A stretch of DNA of 64,000 bases from Shewanella aquimarina (GCF_023349185.1 NZ_JAKIKY010000001.1:1-64000), one strand, 5' to 3'. Positions 26,467 through 36,396 are shown, numbered from the stretch's first letter. Made by a program: numbers and translations. The notes: generated by a model not told the origin, from the letters alone.

Positions 26467-28032
26467 ATGACATCAAGTATCACCAACAGATTAACCGGTC
26501 AGCATTACATTTATGGCGAGTGGCAGGGCGAAGCCTGTGCCTTTCAAAGCTTTAACCCCGTCGCCAATACTCAGATTGATTGGCACTTTGCCTGCGCGAG
26601 CAACGAGCAGCTCGCCCTGGCCACCAAGGCGGCTGAGCAAGCCTTTAAAAGTTACCGCAACAAGAGCGACAGTGAGCGCGCCGCCTTTCTAAGCGCCATT
26701 GCCGAGCATATAGAGGCTGACAAAGAGGCTATCATAGAAGCCGCCCACCTCGAGACCGGCCTGCCTCTGGCCAGATTACAGGGCGAAACCGGGCGCACCT
26801 GTGGCCAGCTGCGCCTCTTTGCCCAAAATCTTGTTAACCCAATAGAGCAATCGATTGCCGACATGGCTCAACCTGAGCGTCAGCCGCTGCCAAAGCCAGA
26901 TACCCGTCTAGGTAAAGTTGCCTTAGGGCCAGTGGCCGTCTTCGGCGCCTCTAACTTCCCGCTGGCCTTTTCCACCGCGGGGGGCGACACCGCATCGGCG
27001 CTCGCCGCTGGTTGCCCCGTTATCGTCAAGGGCCACCCTGCGCATCCAGCCACCAGCGAGCTGGTCACTCAGGCCATAGAGAAGGCGATCAAGGCTTGCG
27101 ACATGCCAGCCGGCGTATTTAGTCTGCTGCAGGGACATACCCCGGACCTCTCGACGGGCTTGGTCGAGGCGCCAGAGATCAAGGCGGTGGGTTTCACCGG
27201 CTCGTTAAAGGTGGGTCGCATCCTGGCCGATCGCTGCGCGGCGCGCCCCGAGCCTATTCCCTTCTATGGTGAGCTTGGCTCTACCAACCCACAATTCCTA
27301 CTGCCTGGGATACTCACCGAGCAGGCAGAGACGCTGGCCGAGACTCAGGTGCAATCTATGATGATGGGCCACGGTCAGTTCTGTACCAGCCCAGGGGTGA
27401 TTGTCGCCGTCAAGGGCGAGGCGCTGACCCGCTACTGTGACAGACTCAGCCAGGCCCTGGCCGAACAGGCTGCCGGCGCCATGCTCACCCCAGGCATCGC
27501 CGCCACCTATCAGCAGCAGACAGAGGCACTGCTGGCAGATCCACGGCTAACGCTACTTGCTCAGGGCAAGGCGGCCGAGGCCAGCCACCATACCCGCCCG
27601 GCGGCGGTAAAGGTGGATGCGGCAGGCTATCTGGCCGACAGCGCCCTACAACAAGAGGTCTTTGGTCCCTTCGCGATAGTGGTCGAGTGCCAGGACGCCG
27701 CGCAGATGCAGGCCGTTGCCGAGCAGCTCGAGGGGCAGCTTACCGCCACGCTTCATGGCGACGAGGGTGATTGGGCTCACGCCCATAGCCTGGTGGATGC
27801 CATAGGTCAGCGTGTCGGCAGGCTTATCTTCAATCAGATGCCAACAGGCGTCGAGGTGTGTCACTCGATGAACCATGGCGGTCCCTACCCTGCCAGCACC
27901 GACAGTCGCAGCACCTCGGTGGGCAGCATGGCTATCCACCGCTGGACACGGCCCATCTGCTATCAAAACATGCCATCTGCTTTGCTGCCCGAAGCATTGC
28001 GAGATGGACAAAGTCTCCTAAAGCGCTTCTAA
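26467..28032 (+). CDS. 2-oxoglutarate semialdehyde (2,5-dioxovalerate) dehydrogenase
   Basis: This 521-residue NAD(P)-dependent aldehyde dehydrogenase oxidises 2-oxoglutarate semialdehyde to 2-oxoglutarate, the last step of the pathway. The catalytic Cys is about residue 306 (GHGQFCTSPGV), the general base Glu is in PFYGELGSTNPQF, and the cofactor region contains GFTGSLKVGR. It matches the semialdehyde dehydrogenase branch found in hydroxyproline and sugar-acid clusters in length and motifs. AAGGAC precedes the ATG, and a strong terminator follows at 28042. Confidence 0.93.
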   Translation: MTSSITNRLTGQHYIYGEWQGEACAFQSFNPVANTQIDWHFACASNEQLALATKAAEQAFKSYRNKSDSERAAFLSAIAEHIEADKEAIIEAAHLETGLPLARLQGETGRTCGQLRLFAQNLVNPIEQSIADMAQPERQPLPKPDTRLGKVALGPVAVFGASNFPLAFSTAGGDTASALAAGCPVIVKGHPAHPATSELVTQAIEKAIKACDMPAGVFSLLQGHTPDLSTGLVEAPEIKAVGFTGSLKVGRILADRCAARPEPIPFYGELGSTNPQFLLPGILTEQAETLAETQVQSMMMGHGQFCTSPGVIVAVKGEALTRYCDRLSQALAEQAAGAMLTPGIAATYQQQTEALLADPRLTLLAQGKAAEASHHTRPAAVKVDAAGYLADSALQQEVFGPFAIVVECQDAAQMQAVAEQLEGQLTATLHGDEGDWAHAHSLVDAIGQRVGRLIFNQMPTGVEVCHSMNHGGPYPASTDSRSTSVGSMAIHRWTRPICYQNMPSALLPEALRDGQSLLKRF

Positions 28033-28041
28033 CAGGCATAT

Positions 28042-28075
28042 TAAATAAAGGGAAACCACGGTTTCCCTTTATTTA
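28042..28075 (+). terminator. Terminator after the hydroxyproline operon
   Basis: TAAATAAAGGGAAACC and GGTTTCCCTTTATTTA form a perfect 16-bp stem with a 2-base loop sequence, so the hairpin is very stable. It separates the aldehyde dehydrogenase gene from the regulator gene, which must then have its own promoter in 28076-28138. Confidence 0.85.
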
Positions 28076-28138
28076 TAGTGCTATAAGCGGTAATCTTATG
28101 CGGATCACATATAATAACGAAAAGACATTACGGGAACT

Positions 28139-28810
28139 ATGAGCCGAACAACTCCAATCGTTCATAAAACGCGCACCCAGGTCGTGGTGGAAGTCTTAAG
28201 AGAGAAAATCCTTTCAGGCGAAATTGCCGCCGGCGAACCTTTACGCCAGAGCGCCTTAGCCGAGGCACTGAACGTCAGTCGCATCCCGGTCAGAGAAGCC
28301 CTGCTGCAACTCGAAGCCGAAGGACTCGTAAAGTTTGAAGCCCATAAGGGCGCTACCGCTACCGAATTGTCGGTCGATCAGGTTACCGAGCTGTTTGAGC
28401 TAAGAGCCCTTATCGAAACCGATCTGCTTGCCAAGGCGATCCCGAATCTCGATGAGGAGATGCTGGCACAGGCTCAGGGTTACCTGGATGAGCTGGAGGC
28501 TGCCTTCCAACAGGAAGACGCCGTGAGCAGCTGGAGCGAACTCAATACCAAGTTCCATTCCTGCCTGTATCAGGCGGCCAATCGTCCTCATACCATGGAA
28601 GTGGTACACGGTCTAAATACCAACTGTGATCGCTACATTCGTCTACAGCTGCTGCTGGCAGGCGGCATTCCCAGAGCGGCGCAAGACCACAGAGACTTGC
28701 TGACCTATTGTCGCAATCAAGAGATCGACAAGGCCGTCACGCTGCTGAGAGACCATATATTACATGCAGCCAACGCCATACGTGAGCTGGTTGCCCAACA
28801 GGTGAGCTAA
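28139..28810 (+). CDS. GntR-family transcriptional regulator, FCD subfamily
   Basis: This 223-residue regulator has an N-terminal winged helix (about 8-75; SALAEALNVSRIPVREALLQ) and an FCD ligand-binding domain (about 85-215). The latter has metal-ligand residues in the pattern ELFELRALIETDLL ... LNTKFHSCLYQAAN ... DHRDLL. It is the probable regulator of the hydroxyproline genes, sensing hydroxyproline or an intermediate, and is expected to bind the TTGTATACAA palindromes upstream. No copy of the palindrome is seen before its own gene. It ends at its own terminator. Confidence 0.9.
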   Translation: MSRTTPIVHKTRTQVVVEVLREKILSGEIAAGEPLRQSALAEALNVSRIPVREALLQLEAEGLVKFEAHKGATATELSVDQVTELFELRALIETDLLAKAIPNLDEEMLAQAQGYLDELEAAFQQEDAVSSWSELNTKFHSCLYQAANRPHTMEVVHGLNTNCDRYIRLQLLLAGGIPRAAQDHRDLLTYCRNQEIDKAVTLLRDHILHAANAIRELVAQQVS

Positions 28811-28860
28811 ATCACTGTAGCTTGCTTGACTTATTGCTAGGCTTATTAGATTAGTTTGAT

Positions 28861-28890
28861 AAGGCAGAGCTGATGTACTCTGCCTTTTTA
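28861..28890 (+). terminator. Terminator after the gntR gene
   Basis: AAGGCAGAG (28861-28869) pairs with CTCTGCCTT (28878-28886) around an 8-base loop and is followed by TTT. It lies 50 bases after the gntR stop and 20 bases before the KAS III gene. Confidence 0.85.
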
Positions 28891-28909
28891 TTTTTGAGAG
28901 AATATTCAG

Positions 28910-29977
28910 ATGCAGTACGCCACCATTACCGGCTGGGGAAAATGTGTTCCCCCCGCAACGCTTACCAACCATGATCTTGCCACCTTTATCGATACTTCCG
29001 ATGAATGGATTAAGCCGCGTACTGGGATCAGTCAGCGACACATCAGTCATGTCGACACCTCTGAACTGGCAACCGTCGCCGCCCAGCGCGCACTGGCTGC
29101 TGCCGGCATCAAGGGCGAAGAGATAGATCTTATCATTCTGGCCACCGCCAGCCCAGATACGCTGATCCCCAACATAGCCTCTACCGTACAGGCCAACATA
29201 GGTGCCAGCTGCGGCGCGTTCGATATCAACGCCGCCTGTAGTGGTTTTCTCTACGGCCTGGGTCTGGCCAGCTCGCAGATCAAGAGCGGTCAGTCGAAGA
29301 AAGTCTTGGTGATCGGTGCCGAGCGTCTCTCTTTCTACCTAGACTGGTCACGTCGTGAAACTGCCGTACTTTTCGGTGACGGCGCGGGCGCCGTAGTTGT
29401 CGAAGCCACAGATCAGCCAGGGGGCGTGTTGGGCTATGAGCTCAACAACGATCCTGCCGGTCGCGATATCCTTAAGGCGGGCTTTGGTACCGCCATGGAC
29501 AGATTCAACGCCGCTTCACTGGATTTCTATATCGAATTCAATGGTCAGGAGATCTTTAAGCGCGCCATCGCGGGTATGGGTAAGCTCAGCAACACAGTGC
29601 TGGAAAAATGTGGCGTCGACAAAGACGAAGTGGATCTGGTGATCCCACACCAAGCGAACGAGCGCATTATCGATACCCTGATCAACCGCATGAAGATCCC
29701 GAAAGAAAAGGCAGTGGTCAACATCGCCAACTACGGCAACACCTCGGCGGCCACTATCCCTATCGCCATCTGTGACGCACTGGAGAAGGGACTGATCAAG
29801 CCGAATCAGACCATATTGTCTTGCGCCTTCGGTGCCGGCCTGACCTCTGCGGCAGTGCTATTCAAGTGGGGCGAGCGCGTCACGCCAATCAGCGAGTCTG
29901 ATGCCGAGCTACCACCTTGCGATAAAACCGGTATCGAACTGGTACAGCGCGCCGTAAATTACTTCTGCGGCGAGTAA
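28910..29977 (+). CDS. 3-oxoacyl-ACP synthase III family protein (FabH-like)
   Basis: This 355-residue KAS III-type condensing enzyme has the full triad: C110 in INAACSGF, His in [10 protein letters not shown], and Asn in [11 protein letters not shown]. It is about 35 residues longer than housekeeping FabH, with an extra C-terminal tail ([20 protein letters not shown]). It stands alone rather than in a fab operon, so it is probably a second, specialised KAS III priming an unusual acyl chain or degrading one. Its acyl substrate cannot be told from sequence. Confidence 0.9.
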   Translation: MQYATITGWGKCVPPATLTNHDLATFIDTSDEWIKPRTGISQRHISHVDTSELATVAAQRALAAAGIKGEEIDLIILATASPDTLIPNIASTVQANIGASCGAFDINAACSGFLYGLGLASSQIKSGQSKKVLVIGAERLSFYLDWSRRETAVLFGDGAGAVVVEATDQPGGVLGYELNNDPAGRDILKAGFGTAMDRFNAASLDFYIEFNGQEIFKRAIAGMGKLSNTVLEKCGVDKDEVDLVIPHQANERIIDTLINRMKIPKEKAVVNIANYGNTSAATIPIAICDALEKGLIKPNQTILSCAFGAGLTSAAVLFKWGERVTPISESDAELPPCDKTGIELVQRAVNYFCGE

Positions 29978-29997
29978 TCGCTAAACAGAAATAGAAG

Positions 29998-30024
29998 ATG
30001 CCGACATGATGTCGGCATTTTTTT
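29998..30024 (+). terminator. Terminator after the KAS III gene
   Basis: ATGCCGACA (29998-30006) pairs perfectly with TGTCGGCAT (30010-30018) around a TGA loop, followed by a run of seven T. Confidence 0.92.
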
Positions 30025-30162
30025 GTCCAAAGGTTTATGAATATCCATAGGCCTAACGCAATCGGTCCTGGCCACTGCCCCTAGCTCAATCAGCCCAGGT
30101 TCACTCACCTCAAGCATAATCCCCGCTGGCTTAATCGAACCATCTTAATCATGCTCTGGCCG

Positions 30163-30750
30163 TTAAAGCTTAGGAATAGCCGCCTCATCCCAATAGATGG
30201 CCTGGGCGAAATGGCGAGACAGCAGACGGTTAAACTTGTCGAAACTCGAGATGCTCAGCTCCTCGCCGGTGAGACACGACCAGACGAAACGGTGACAGTT
30301 ATTATCGAAAAGATCATAGTCGCGATACTGATAGAGGGTCTGCTGCGCCCTCGCCAGCACAGATTCACCGATTAATGACCTATGCTGATGGTCACAGGCG
30401 ACGAAGATACGACTGCCCGTGCGTCCGGCGAGAAAACGCCTCGATGAGACAGGCCGAATAAGCCCGCTGCCGTGAAGCTCTAGCAGGGTGTCATCACCGA
30501 GCCAGATCCCGGTATGCTCTATCACCCCAAAGACGAAGCAGCACACCAAGGCGCCAGGCTTAGGCGCCACCTTGACCTCACCAAGATGCAATACGCTGGG
30601 CGATAGCGGACTCACCCGCTTATCATCGGCCGCCTTAGGTGCACGGCCCAATCGCCTGTCTAAGGTTAACTGCTTTTGTTTCTGCTTGGCATCGGCGATA
30701 AAGGCAGCCCCCAGAGCGGCCCCACCGAGCCAGAGTAAAGGAAGCGCCAT
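30163..30750 (-). CDS. LRAT/NlpC-P60-like domain protein
   Basis: This 195-residue protein has a hydrophobic N-terminus (residues 4-20, membrane anchor or signal). It also has a lecithin:retinol acyltransferase-like domain: the His strand is EHTGIWLGDDTLLELHG and the nucleophile segment is DLFDNNCHRFVWSC, comparable to the NCEHF motif of the family. Members are thiol acyltransferases or hydrolases of lipids or peptides; the substrate is unknown. It is a single gene flanked by intergenic gaps of 140 bases or more. Confidence 0.78.
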   Translation of the reverse strand: MALPLLWLGGAALGAAFIADAKQKQKQLTLDRRLGRAPKAADDKRVSPLSPSVLHLGEVKVAPKPGALVCCFVFGVIEHTGIWLGDDTLLELHGSGLIRPVSSRRFLAGRTGSRIFVACDHQHRSLIGESVLARAQQTLYQYRDYDLFDNNCHRFVWSCLTGEELSISSFDKFNRLLSRHFAQAIYWDEAAIPKL

Positions 30751-30894
30751 GATAATCCTCTCAACCTTAGCTCACCCCTTGTCGGACGCCTAAGATGCTA
30801 AACATCCAACATACTGTCTCTATTGAGATAATGGCGAAAACTAGCCAAAGATAAAGGCGCAAAATGTAACCAAGTATATTCTTGCCACACGATA

Positions 30895-31575
30895 TTAGGC
30901 CAGCAGCTCGGCAATCTTCACCTTATTTGCGCCGCCCATCGCCGCCACCTGCGCCAGCAAGAGCTCACCGCAGGCGAGCGCATCGATGAGCGCATTATGG
31001 GCCGCATACACGGGCAGGCCGTAACGGGCGCGGCTACGACCGAGACGCAGACTTCCCTCTTGCAGATGCTCGTGTTGTCTGAGCAGGCGCCGCTTCTCAA
31101 GCTGCAGGGTATCTATGGCAAGCAGGCGCGTCTTCTCCCCTAGAGAGGCCTGCAAGCCAGATTGTAGGAAGGCGAGATCCAGCGGCGCGTGATGGGCCAC
31201 CAATACTTTGCCTTGGCTCACAGTTAAAAACCAGGCCATCGCCTGCTCGGGCGTCAATGCCGCATCCAGATGTGCATCTAAGATGCCATGTATGGTGGCG
31301 CTTTGTCCCACGCTGCCCTCTATCTGCACCAGCTTGTGCTGTGCCTCGCTCAGAATAAGCTGCCCCCGACGAATAGGCACCACGCCGATACTCAAGATCT
31401 GATCGAAGTTGGCATCGAGCCCCGTCATCTCGAGATCGATGGCCAGCAGCTCTGCCTCCATAAAAGACTCATCAATAACCGGCATCAACGACTGCAGATA
31501 CCCCTTGAGCATGGCATCTTTTGCCATCAGGGCTCGCCAACAGAGCTGTGATCTGATCTTAATGCCTGCTAGCAT
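30895..31575 (-). CDS. DEDDh 3'-5' exonuclease (DnaQ-like)
   Basis: This 226-residue protein has the Exo I motif LLAIDLEMTGLDANFDQI (Asp and Glu ligands), Exo II near VLVAHHAPLDLAFLQ, and Exo III near YAAHNALIDALACGELLLAQ with the His and Asp. It is related to the polymerase III epsilon subunit but shorter, so it is more likely a stand-alone repair or RNA exonuclease. Its ATG directly follows the TAG of the upstream DUF294 gene without any spacer, showing tight translational coupling. Confidence 0.9.
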   Translation of the reverse strand: MLAGIKIRSQLCWRALMAKDAMLKGYLQSLMPVIDESFMEAELLAIDLEMTGLDANFDQILSIGVVPIRRGQLILSEAQHKLVQIEGSVGQSATIHGILDAHLDAALTPEQAMAWFLTVSQGKVLVAHHAPLDLAFLQSGLQASLGEKTRLLAIDTLQLEKRRLLRQHEHLQEGSLRLGRSRARYGLPVYAAHNALIDALACGELLLAQVAAMGGANKVKIAELLA

Positions 31576-33423
31576 CTAGAAACTCCGGGTAAATTTAAGC
31601 TTTAAGCCCGCCTGCGCGTCATGTACCACCTTGAAGGCGTCGCGCAGCTGATGGCGCACCAGGGAGGAGAGCTGTTGTGGCATCAAATAGTTCGTGAGGG
31701 GTTGATTATGAGTATATTGAAAACCCTGATTTGACAGGCGCATGTGGGCGATAAACTCATGCGCGTCGGCGAGATTCAGGGCATCTTTGCGATTGATGAT
31801 GTTCTGCTCCATCAAGAGACGGATGCGTTTGGCGGTATTGACCTCACTGATCCCTGCCGACAGGGCGTAGATTCTAGCGATATCATTGATGAGAGCACTG
31901 CCCTTATGCTTAAGATCTATCCCCTTCACCTCCTGGCCGTCGCGCTCCAGAACAAACTTCTTGAAGAAGCCCAGCGGCGGCGACACCTGCAATGCATTGC
32001 CCGCCATGCCGGCGAGGAAGATGTCATTATCCTTGGTGGACTCCAGAACCTGCGACTGCAGTCCCTCGAACAGGCTAGATGGCCCATAGACGCAGCGCAT
32101 ATCGAAGAAGATGCTGGCATGCATCAAGGCCTTGGGCTCGGGATGCTCGACCCAGTTGGCAAACTTCTGCTGCCACTGTTCCAGGGTAAGCCGCCACTTA
32201 GGGTTCTGCGCCATGATGTCCCCTGGGCAGTAGACATAGCCGCAGCGATCCAGCCCCGCACAGACCGCCTTGGTCAGCGCCTCGAAATAGCCCTGGGCAT
32301 GCTCATCCATCTCATGGGCCAGCAACAGGCCATTGTCCTGATCCGAGCAGGCCGCCTGATCCTGGCGTCCCTGCGAGCCAAACGCCAGCCAGCAAAATGG
32401 CATGGGAGCCTGACCGAGTATCTGCTGATTGAGCACAATAAGGCGACGGGTCAAGGCGTCGGTAACCGAGGTTAGGACCCGGCCTATCTCTTCGGCCCTG
32501 GCGTCGGCACTGATCAGGTTTTGCAGCAAGAGCGGGATCTGCTTGGAGACATGGATAAGACTCTCGAGATCCTGCTGACGCTCTATCTCGCCGATCAGCA
32601 GCAATGGCTGTGAGCTCTGCCCGCGTAAGATATCTGTACTGGTGATCACCCCGATCGGCTTGCCCTCATCCATGATGGGCAAATGATGAATATTGTGCTG
32701 GCTCATCAATAACATGGCCTCGAATACCAGGGCATTGGCACTCAGGGTGGTCGGATTCACCGTCATCGCCTGATGCACAGGCAGGCTGCCATCGAGAGAC
32801 TCGGCCAACACACGATTGCGCAGATCCCTGTCGGTCAAAATTCCGGCCAGCTTATGGTTATCGATAATGAGCACTGAGGAGACCCTGTTATCCCGCATCA
32901 GGCGGGCGGCGTCGCTGACACTGGCATTGATATCCAGACACAGGGGCTGCTTGGACATCAGGCTGCTGACCCTGTTGGTCGAGCCAAGCTCCTTGGCCTT
33001 GAAGCGCCCCTGGTGGCGCAGACGCTTGGCAAAGGCGCGGTTGAAGAAGCGGTCGAACTCGCGGCTCTCGCTTCTCAGTTGATTAAAGGTTTCCGGGTCC
33101 AGGTGGTACACCAGGCCATCTTCGAGGATCTGAACCCGGTTACTCACCATCTCACCGGAGAGCAGCGAGGGAAAACCGAAGAAATCGCCGTCACCGAGAC
33201 GGTCAATGAGATCGCCATCTTCGCCGCGCACCTCGAAGGCACCGCTGCGGACGATATAGAGCTGGGGGTTGTCGGCATCCAGCGGGACATAGACAGAGGA
33301 GCGACTGTAATAGCCGACGCTCAGCGCGCGGCAGCATCGCTCCAAGGTCTTCTCAGATAAGCTGTCAAACGGCGTCAGCTGGCCTAAAAATTGGGTAATA
33401 GGTTGCAGTTCGCTCGCGTCCAT
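31576..33423 (-). CDS. cNMP-binding/CBS/DUF294 nucleotidyltransferase-like signalling protein
   Basis: This 615-residue cytoplasmic protein has a cyclic-nucleotide-binding domain (about 15-135), a pair of CBS domains (about 155-275; MSKQPLCLDINASVSDAARL and MTVNPTTLSANALVFEAMLL), and a DUF294 nucleotidyltransferase domain. The last holds the motif GSQGRQDQAACSDQDNGLLL near residue 350, followed by a DUF294 C-terminal domain. This architecture is often encoded next to VC_2705-type sodium symporters and a DnaQ-like exonuclease, as here. It probably links nucleotide sensing to a regulatory transfer reaction, but the target is unknown. Confidence 0.9.
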   Translation of the reverse strand: MDASELQPITQFLGQLTPFDSLSEKTLERCCRALSVGYYSRSSVYVPLDADNPQLYIVRSGAFEVRGEDGDLIDRLGDGDFFGFPSLLSGEMVSNRVQILEDGLVYHLDPETFNQLRSESREFDRFFNRAFAKRLRHQGRFKAKELGSTNRVSSLMSKQPLCLDINASVSDAARLMRDNRVSSVLIIDNHKLAGILTDRDLRNRVLAESLDGSLPVHQAMTVNPTTLSANALVFEAMLLMSQHNIHHLPIMDEGKPIGVITSTDILRGQSSQPLLLIGEIERQQDLESLIHVSKQIPLLLQNLISADARAEEIGRVLTSVTDALTRRLIVLNQQILGQAPMPFCWLAFGSQGRQDQAACSDQDNGLLLAHEMDEHAQGYFEALTKAVCAGLDRCGYVYCPGDIMAQNPKWRLTLEQWQQKFANWVEHPEPKALMHASIFFDMRCVYGPSSLFEGLQSQVLESTKDNDIFLAGMAGNALQVSPPLGFFKKFVLERDGQEVKGIDLKHKGSALINDIARIYALSAGISEVNTAKRIRLLMEQNIINRKDALNLADAHEFIAHMRLSNQGFQYTHNQPLTNYLMPQQLSSLVRHQLRDAFKVVHDAQAGLKLKFTRSF

Positions 33424-33544
33424 GATCTCCCTCTTACGCTATGGTCGGCATCTCGCCCTGGACTCTCGCCAAGCATCGGCCGTTTTATTCACTATAGCCT
33501 TAACAAACAAACTCTTGCTATACGACTAAAGGCCAGCTAAGGGC

Positions 33545-34165
33545 TTAACGACGCCTGGCGATGATAAAGAGATCCACATCCCCCCGCTCCGGATAGTCCT
33601 GGCGGTGACAGCTTTGCAGCTCAAATCCGGCCATATTTAAGATATGGGTGAGTCGTTCGCCGCAGTGATAATAGATAAAGGCCTGATCGCCGCTACTGGA
33701 GGTCTGCAGCTTTGAGGCGGCATAATCGCCCTCCATGGTGCTCAAATAGAGCAGGCCGCCAGGCTTAAGCCGCTTCGCCATTGCCTCGATCAAGGCCTTC
33801 GCCTCGTGTTTGTCCAGGTAAGGCAGGCAAAATCCACACACTATGGCATCAAACATCTGAGACAAGCTATCGATTGCCATACAGTCCATTACCTCAAACT
33901 GGGCGGTGGGATTATTCTCTCTTGCCAGGCTCACCATCTGAGGGGCTAGGTCTGTGCCTAAGTAATCGAGCTGAGGACGACGCGCCAACAGATAACGGGC
34001 GATGTTACCCGGCCCGCAGGCCAGCTCCAATACCCTATCCCGCTCACCGAGTAACTCGCTAAACTGATCATAGGTGGGCTCATAGAGCGGCATCTGCATA
34101 TATTTGTCCTGATACTGGCGCGCCAGCTTATTGAATGTCGCCACAGAGATTTGATAGTTACTCAC
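33545..34165 (-). CDS. Class I SAM-dependent methyltransferase
   Basis: This 206-residue methyltransferase has motif I at RVLELACGPGNIARYLL, an acidic residue after strand 2 (LDYLGTDLAPQM), and motif IV at FDAIVCGFCLPYL. The fold is that of small-molecule methyltransferases, but the substrate cannot be assigned. It interrupts the usual neighbourhood of the symporter and the DUF294 protein. Confidence 0.85.
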   Translation of the reverse strand: MSNYQISVATFNKLARQYQDKYMQMPLYEPTYDQFSELLGERDRVLELACGPGNIARYLLARRPQLDYLGTDLAPQMVSLARENNPTAQFEVMDCMAIDSLSQMFDAIVCGFCLPYLDKHEAKALIEAMAKRLKPGGLLYLSTMEGDYAASKLQTSSSGDQAFIYYHCGERLTHILNMAGFELQSCHRQDYPERGDVDLFIIARRR

Positions 34166-34242
34166 ACCGACTCCCGCTCACCTTGGTTAATCATCCTTTC
34201 ACAGAGACTGCCAGATAAGCACTCGCTAAATCAATTAGATAT

Positions 34243-34274
34243 AAAATAAAAAAAGGGAGCGCACTGCGCTCCCT
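34243..34274 (-). terminator. Terminator after the sodium symporter operon
   Basis: On the minus strand AGGGAGCGC pairs with GCGCTCCCT around an AGT loop (34254-34274), followed by a long U-run (34253 down to 34243). Confidence 0.93.
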
Positions 34275-34316
34275 AGGTCGATACTCATAACAATTAGTCG
34301 CTAATCATTCCATCGA

Positions 34317-36035
34317 TTAATGGTCGTGGGCCTCGCCGGCTCCCTTAGGGAAGCGGATAGACTCCACCATATCCACTACATTCTGTGGCACCGCAGCGGT
34401 CACCTTGCTGACGATGAAGGCCACACCGAAGTTAACTAGCATACCCAGCATGCCTATGCCTTCAGGAGAGATACCAAACAACCAGTTGGCCGCGTTGTTA
34501 TCGGCAGGGTTCACAAACTTGAAGTAGATGATGTAGCTGGCCGAGAACAGCAGACCGATCACCATACCGGCGATGGCGCCCTCTTTATTCATGGTGCGAG
34601 AGAAGATGCCCATGATGATCGCCGGGAAGAGTGACGATGCCGCCAAGCCGAAGGCGATTGCCACCACCGCTGCCACGAATCCTGGAGGGTTAATACCGAA
34701 GTAACCCGCCATGACGATACCCAGCGCCGCGGCGATACGGGCATAGAGCAGCTCCTGTTTGTCCGAGATATCCGGCATGAAGTTCTTCTTCAACAGGTCG
34801 TGTGAAACCGATGTAGAGATCACCAGTAGCAGACCCGCAGAGGTTGACAGCGCCGCCGCCAGACCACCGGCAGCCACCAAAGCGATTACCCAGGCTGGAA
34901 GATTGGCGATCTCAGGGGTAGCCAGTACCATGATGTCGCGGTCGATCTTCATCTCGTTGGTTTCACCCTTGGCATAGTAGATCTTGCCATCGCTGTTCTT
35001 GTCGTCCCACTTGATAAGACCTGTCTTCTCCCAGTTCTTGATCCAATCTGGCGCCGTTTCATAGGCCACACCTGTAGACTCAGGGCCGTTGATGGTCTCA
35101 ATCATGTTCACACGAGAGAAGGCGGCCAGCGCAGGAATGGTGGTATACATGATGGCGATAAACACCAATGCCCAACCCGCTGACACACGCGCATCTTTCA
35201 CCTTAGGTACGGTGAAGAAGCGAACGATCACGTGTGGCAGGCCCGCAGTACCAAACATCAGTGCGCCCGTGATAAAGAAGACGTCGATCATCCCCTTAGA
35301 GCCCTCGGTATACTGAGAGAAACCAAGCTGTGCCGACAGACCATCGAGTTTTTCAAGCAGATATGTGCCTGTACCGTTGCCAGCCGCGTCGACCAACTCG
35401 GCGCCAAAACCTAACTGAGGTAGGATATGACCCGTCATCATCACAGAGATGAAGATAGCCGGAACCATGAAGGCGAAGATCAATACGCAGTACTGAGCCA
35501 CCTGGGTATAAGTGATCCCTTTCATGCCGCCGAGTACGGCGTAGAAGAAGACCACGGCCATACCGATATAAACACCGGTATCGACGTCCACTTCCAAGAA
35601 GCGCGAGAATACCACGCCCACGCCACGCATCTGACCTGCAATATAGGTGAAACAGATGAAGATGGCACAGACCACCGCAACGGTACGGGCCGCCTGAGAG
35701 TAGTAACGATCGCCGATAAAGTCGGGCACGGTAAACTTGCCAAACTTACGCAGGTAAGGTGCCATACAGAGCGCCAAGAGCACATAGCCCCCGGTCCAGC
35801 CCATCAGGTAAACGGAACCATCGTAACCAACGAAGGAAACGATACCCGCCAGGGAGATGAAAGAGGCTGCCGACATCCAGTCAGCCGCGGTGGCCATACC
35901 GTTCATCACAGGGTGTACACCACCACCGGCAACATAGAACTCTTTCGTTGAACCGGCGCGAGACCAGATCGCAATGCCAATATAGAGGGCAAAGGTCAGG
36001 CCCACTATCAAATAAGTTAACGTTTGAACATCCAT
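34317..36035 (-). CDS. Sodium:solute symporter, VC_2705 subfamily (large subunit)
   Basis: This 572-residue inner-membrane protein of the SSS family is related to acetate permease ActP. It has about 13 membrane helices. The sodium-site helix is GMATAADWMSAASFISLAG, and the conserved LAAALSTSAGLLLVISTSVS segment matches the second sodium-binding region. A hydrophilic insert (about 300-375) lies between two helices. The immediately preceding 88-residue gene encodes the small subunit that defines this subfamily. The likely solute is a small carboxylate, but this is not proven by the sequence. Confidence 0.93.
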   Translation of the reverse strand: MDVQTLTYLIVGLTFALYIGIAIWSRAGSTKEFYVAGGGVHPVMNGMATAADWMSAASFISLAGIVSFVGYDGSVYLMGWTGGYVLLALCMAPYLRKFGKFTVPDFIGDRYYSQAARTVAVVCAIFICFTYIAGQMRGVGVVFSRFLEVDVDTGVYIGMAVVFFYAVLGGMKGITYTQVAQYCVLIFAFMVPAIFISVMMTGHILPQLGFGAELVDAAGNGTGTYLLEKLDGLSAQLGFSQYTEGSKGMIDVFFITGALMFGTAGLPHVIVRFFTVPKVKDARVSAGWALVFIAIMYTTIPALAAFSRVNMIETINGPESTGVAYETAPDWIKNWEKTGLIKWDDKNSDGKIYYAKGETNEMKIDRDIMVLATPEIANLPAWVIALVAAGGLAAALSTSAGLLLVISTSVSHDLLKKNFMPDISDKQELLYARIAAALGIVMAGYFGINPPGFVAAVVAIAFGLAASSLFPAIIMGIFSRTMNKEGAIAGMVIGLLFSASYIIYFKFVNPADNNAANWLFGISPEGIGMLGMLVNFGVAFIVSKVTAAVPQNVVDMVESIRFPKGAGEAHDH

Positions 36036-36046
36036 CTCATTGCTCC

Positions 36047-36313
36047 TTAGTCTTCATGAACATTGTATTTTTTGTCTAGCGCATTGGCTTTCGCCACGTA
36101 GACAAAAATCAGTGCAACGAATACATACATGGCCCCCTGCTGTGCAAACCAGAAGCCCAGCTTAAAGCCCATGAAATGGATCTCATTGAGTACATCGACC
36201 AGTAAAATACCGCAGCCAAATGATACTGCAGCCCAAATTGATAGCAGTCCGAGCACTAGACGTAAATTTTCACGCCAGTAACCTTCTGCCTTTTCGTTAT
36301 TTTCAAAAGCCAT
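36047..36313 (-). CDS. DUF4212 sodium symporter small subunit
   Basis: This 88-residue protein has two membrane helices (LVLGLLSIWAAVSFGCGILL and the QGAMYVFVALIFVYVAKAN segment) and matches the small-subunit family found before VC_2705-type symporters. It lies 11 bases upstream of the large subunit, which has AAGGAG before its ATG, so the two form one operon. Confidence 0.92.
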   Translation of the reverse strand: MAFENNEKAEGYWRENLRLVLGLLSIWAAVSFGCGILLVDVLNEIHFMGFKLGFWFAQQGAMYVFVALIFVYVAKANALDKKYNVHED

Positions 36314-36396
36314 TGCGACTCCCCTGTGCTGATTATTATTAAGTCATGAATTAATCTAGCAAGCGCAGTCTTTAGGACAATCGCGACTTTGGTCTA

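Noticed and set aside
31744..32475. 243-codon frame on the plus strand
   Set aside because: Antisense to the DUF294 protein gene; no recognisable domain.
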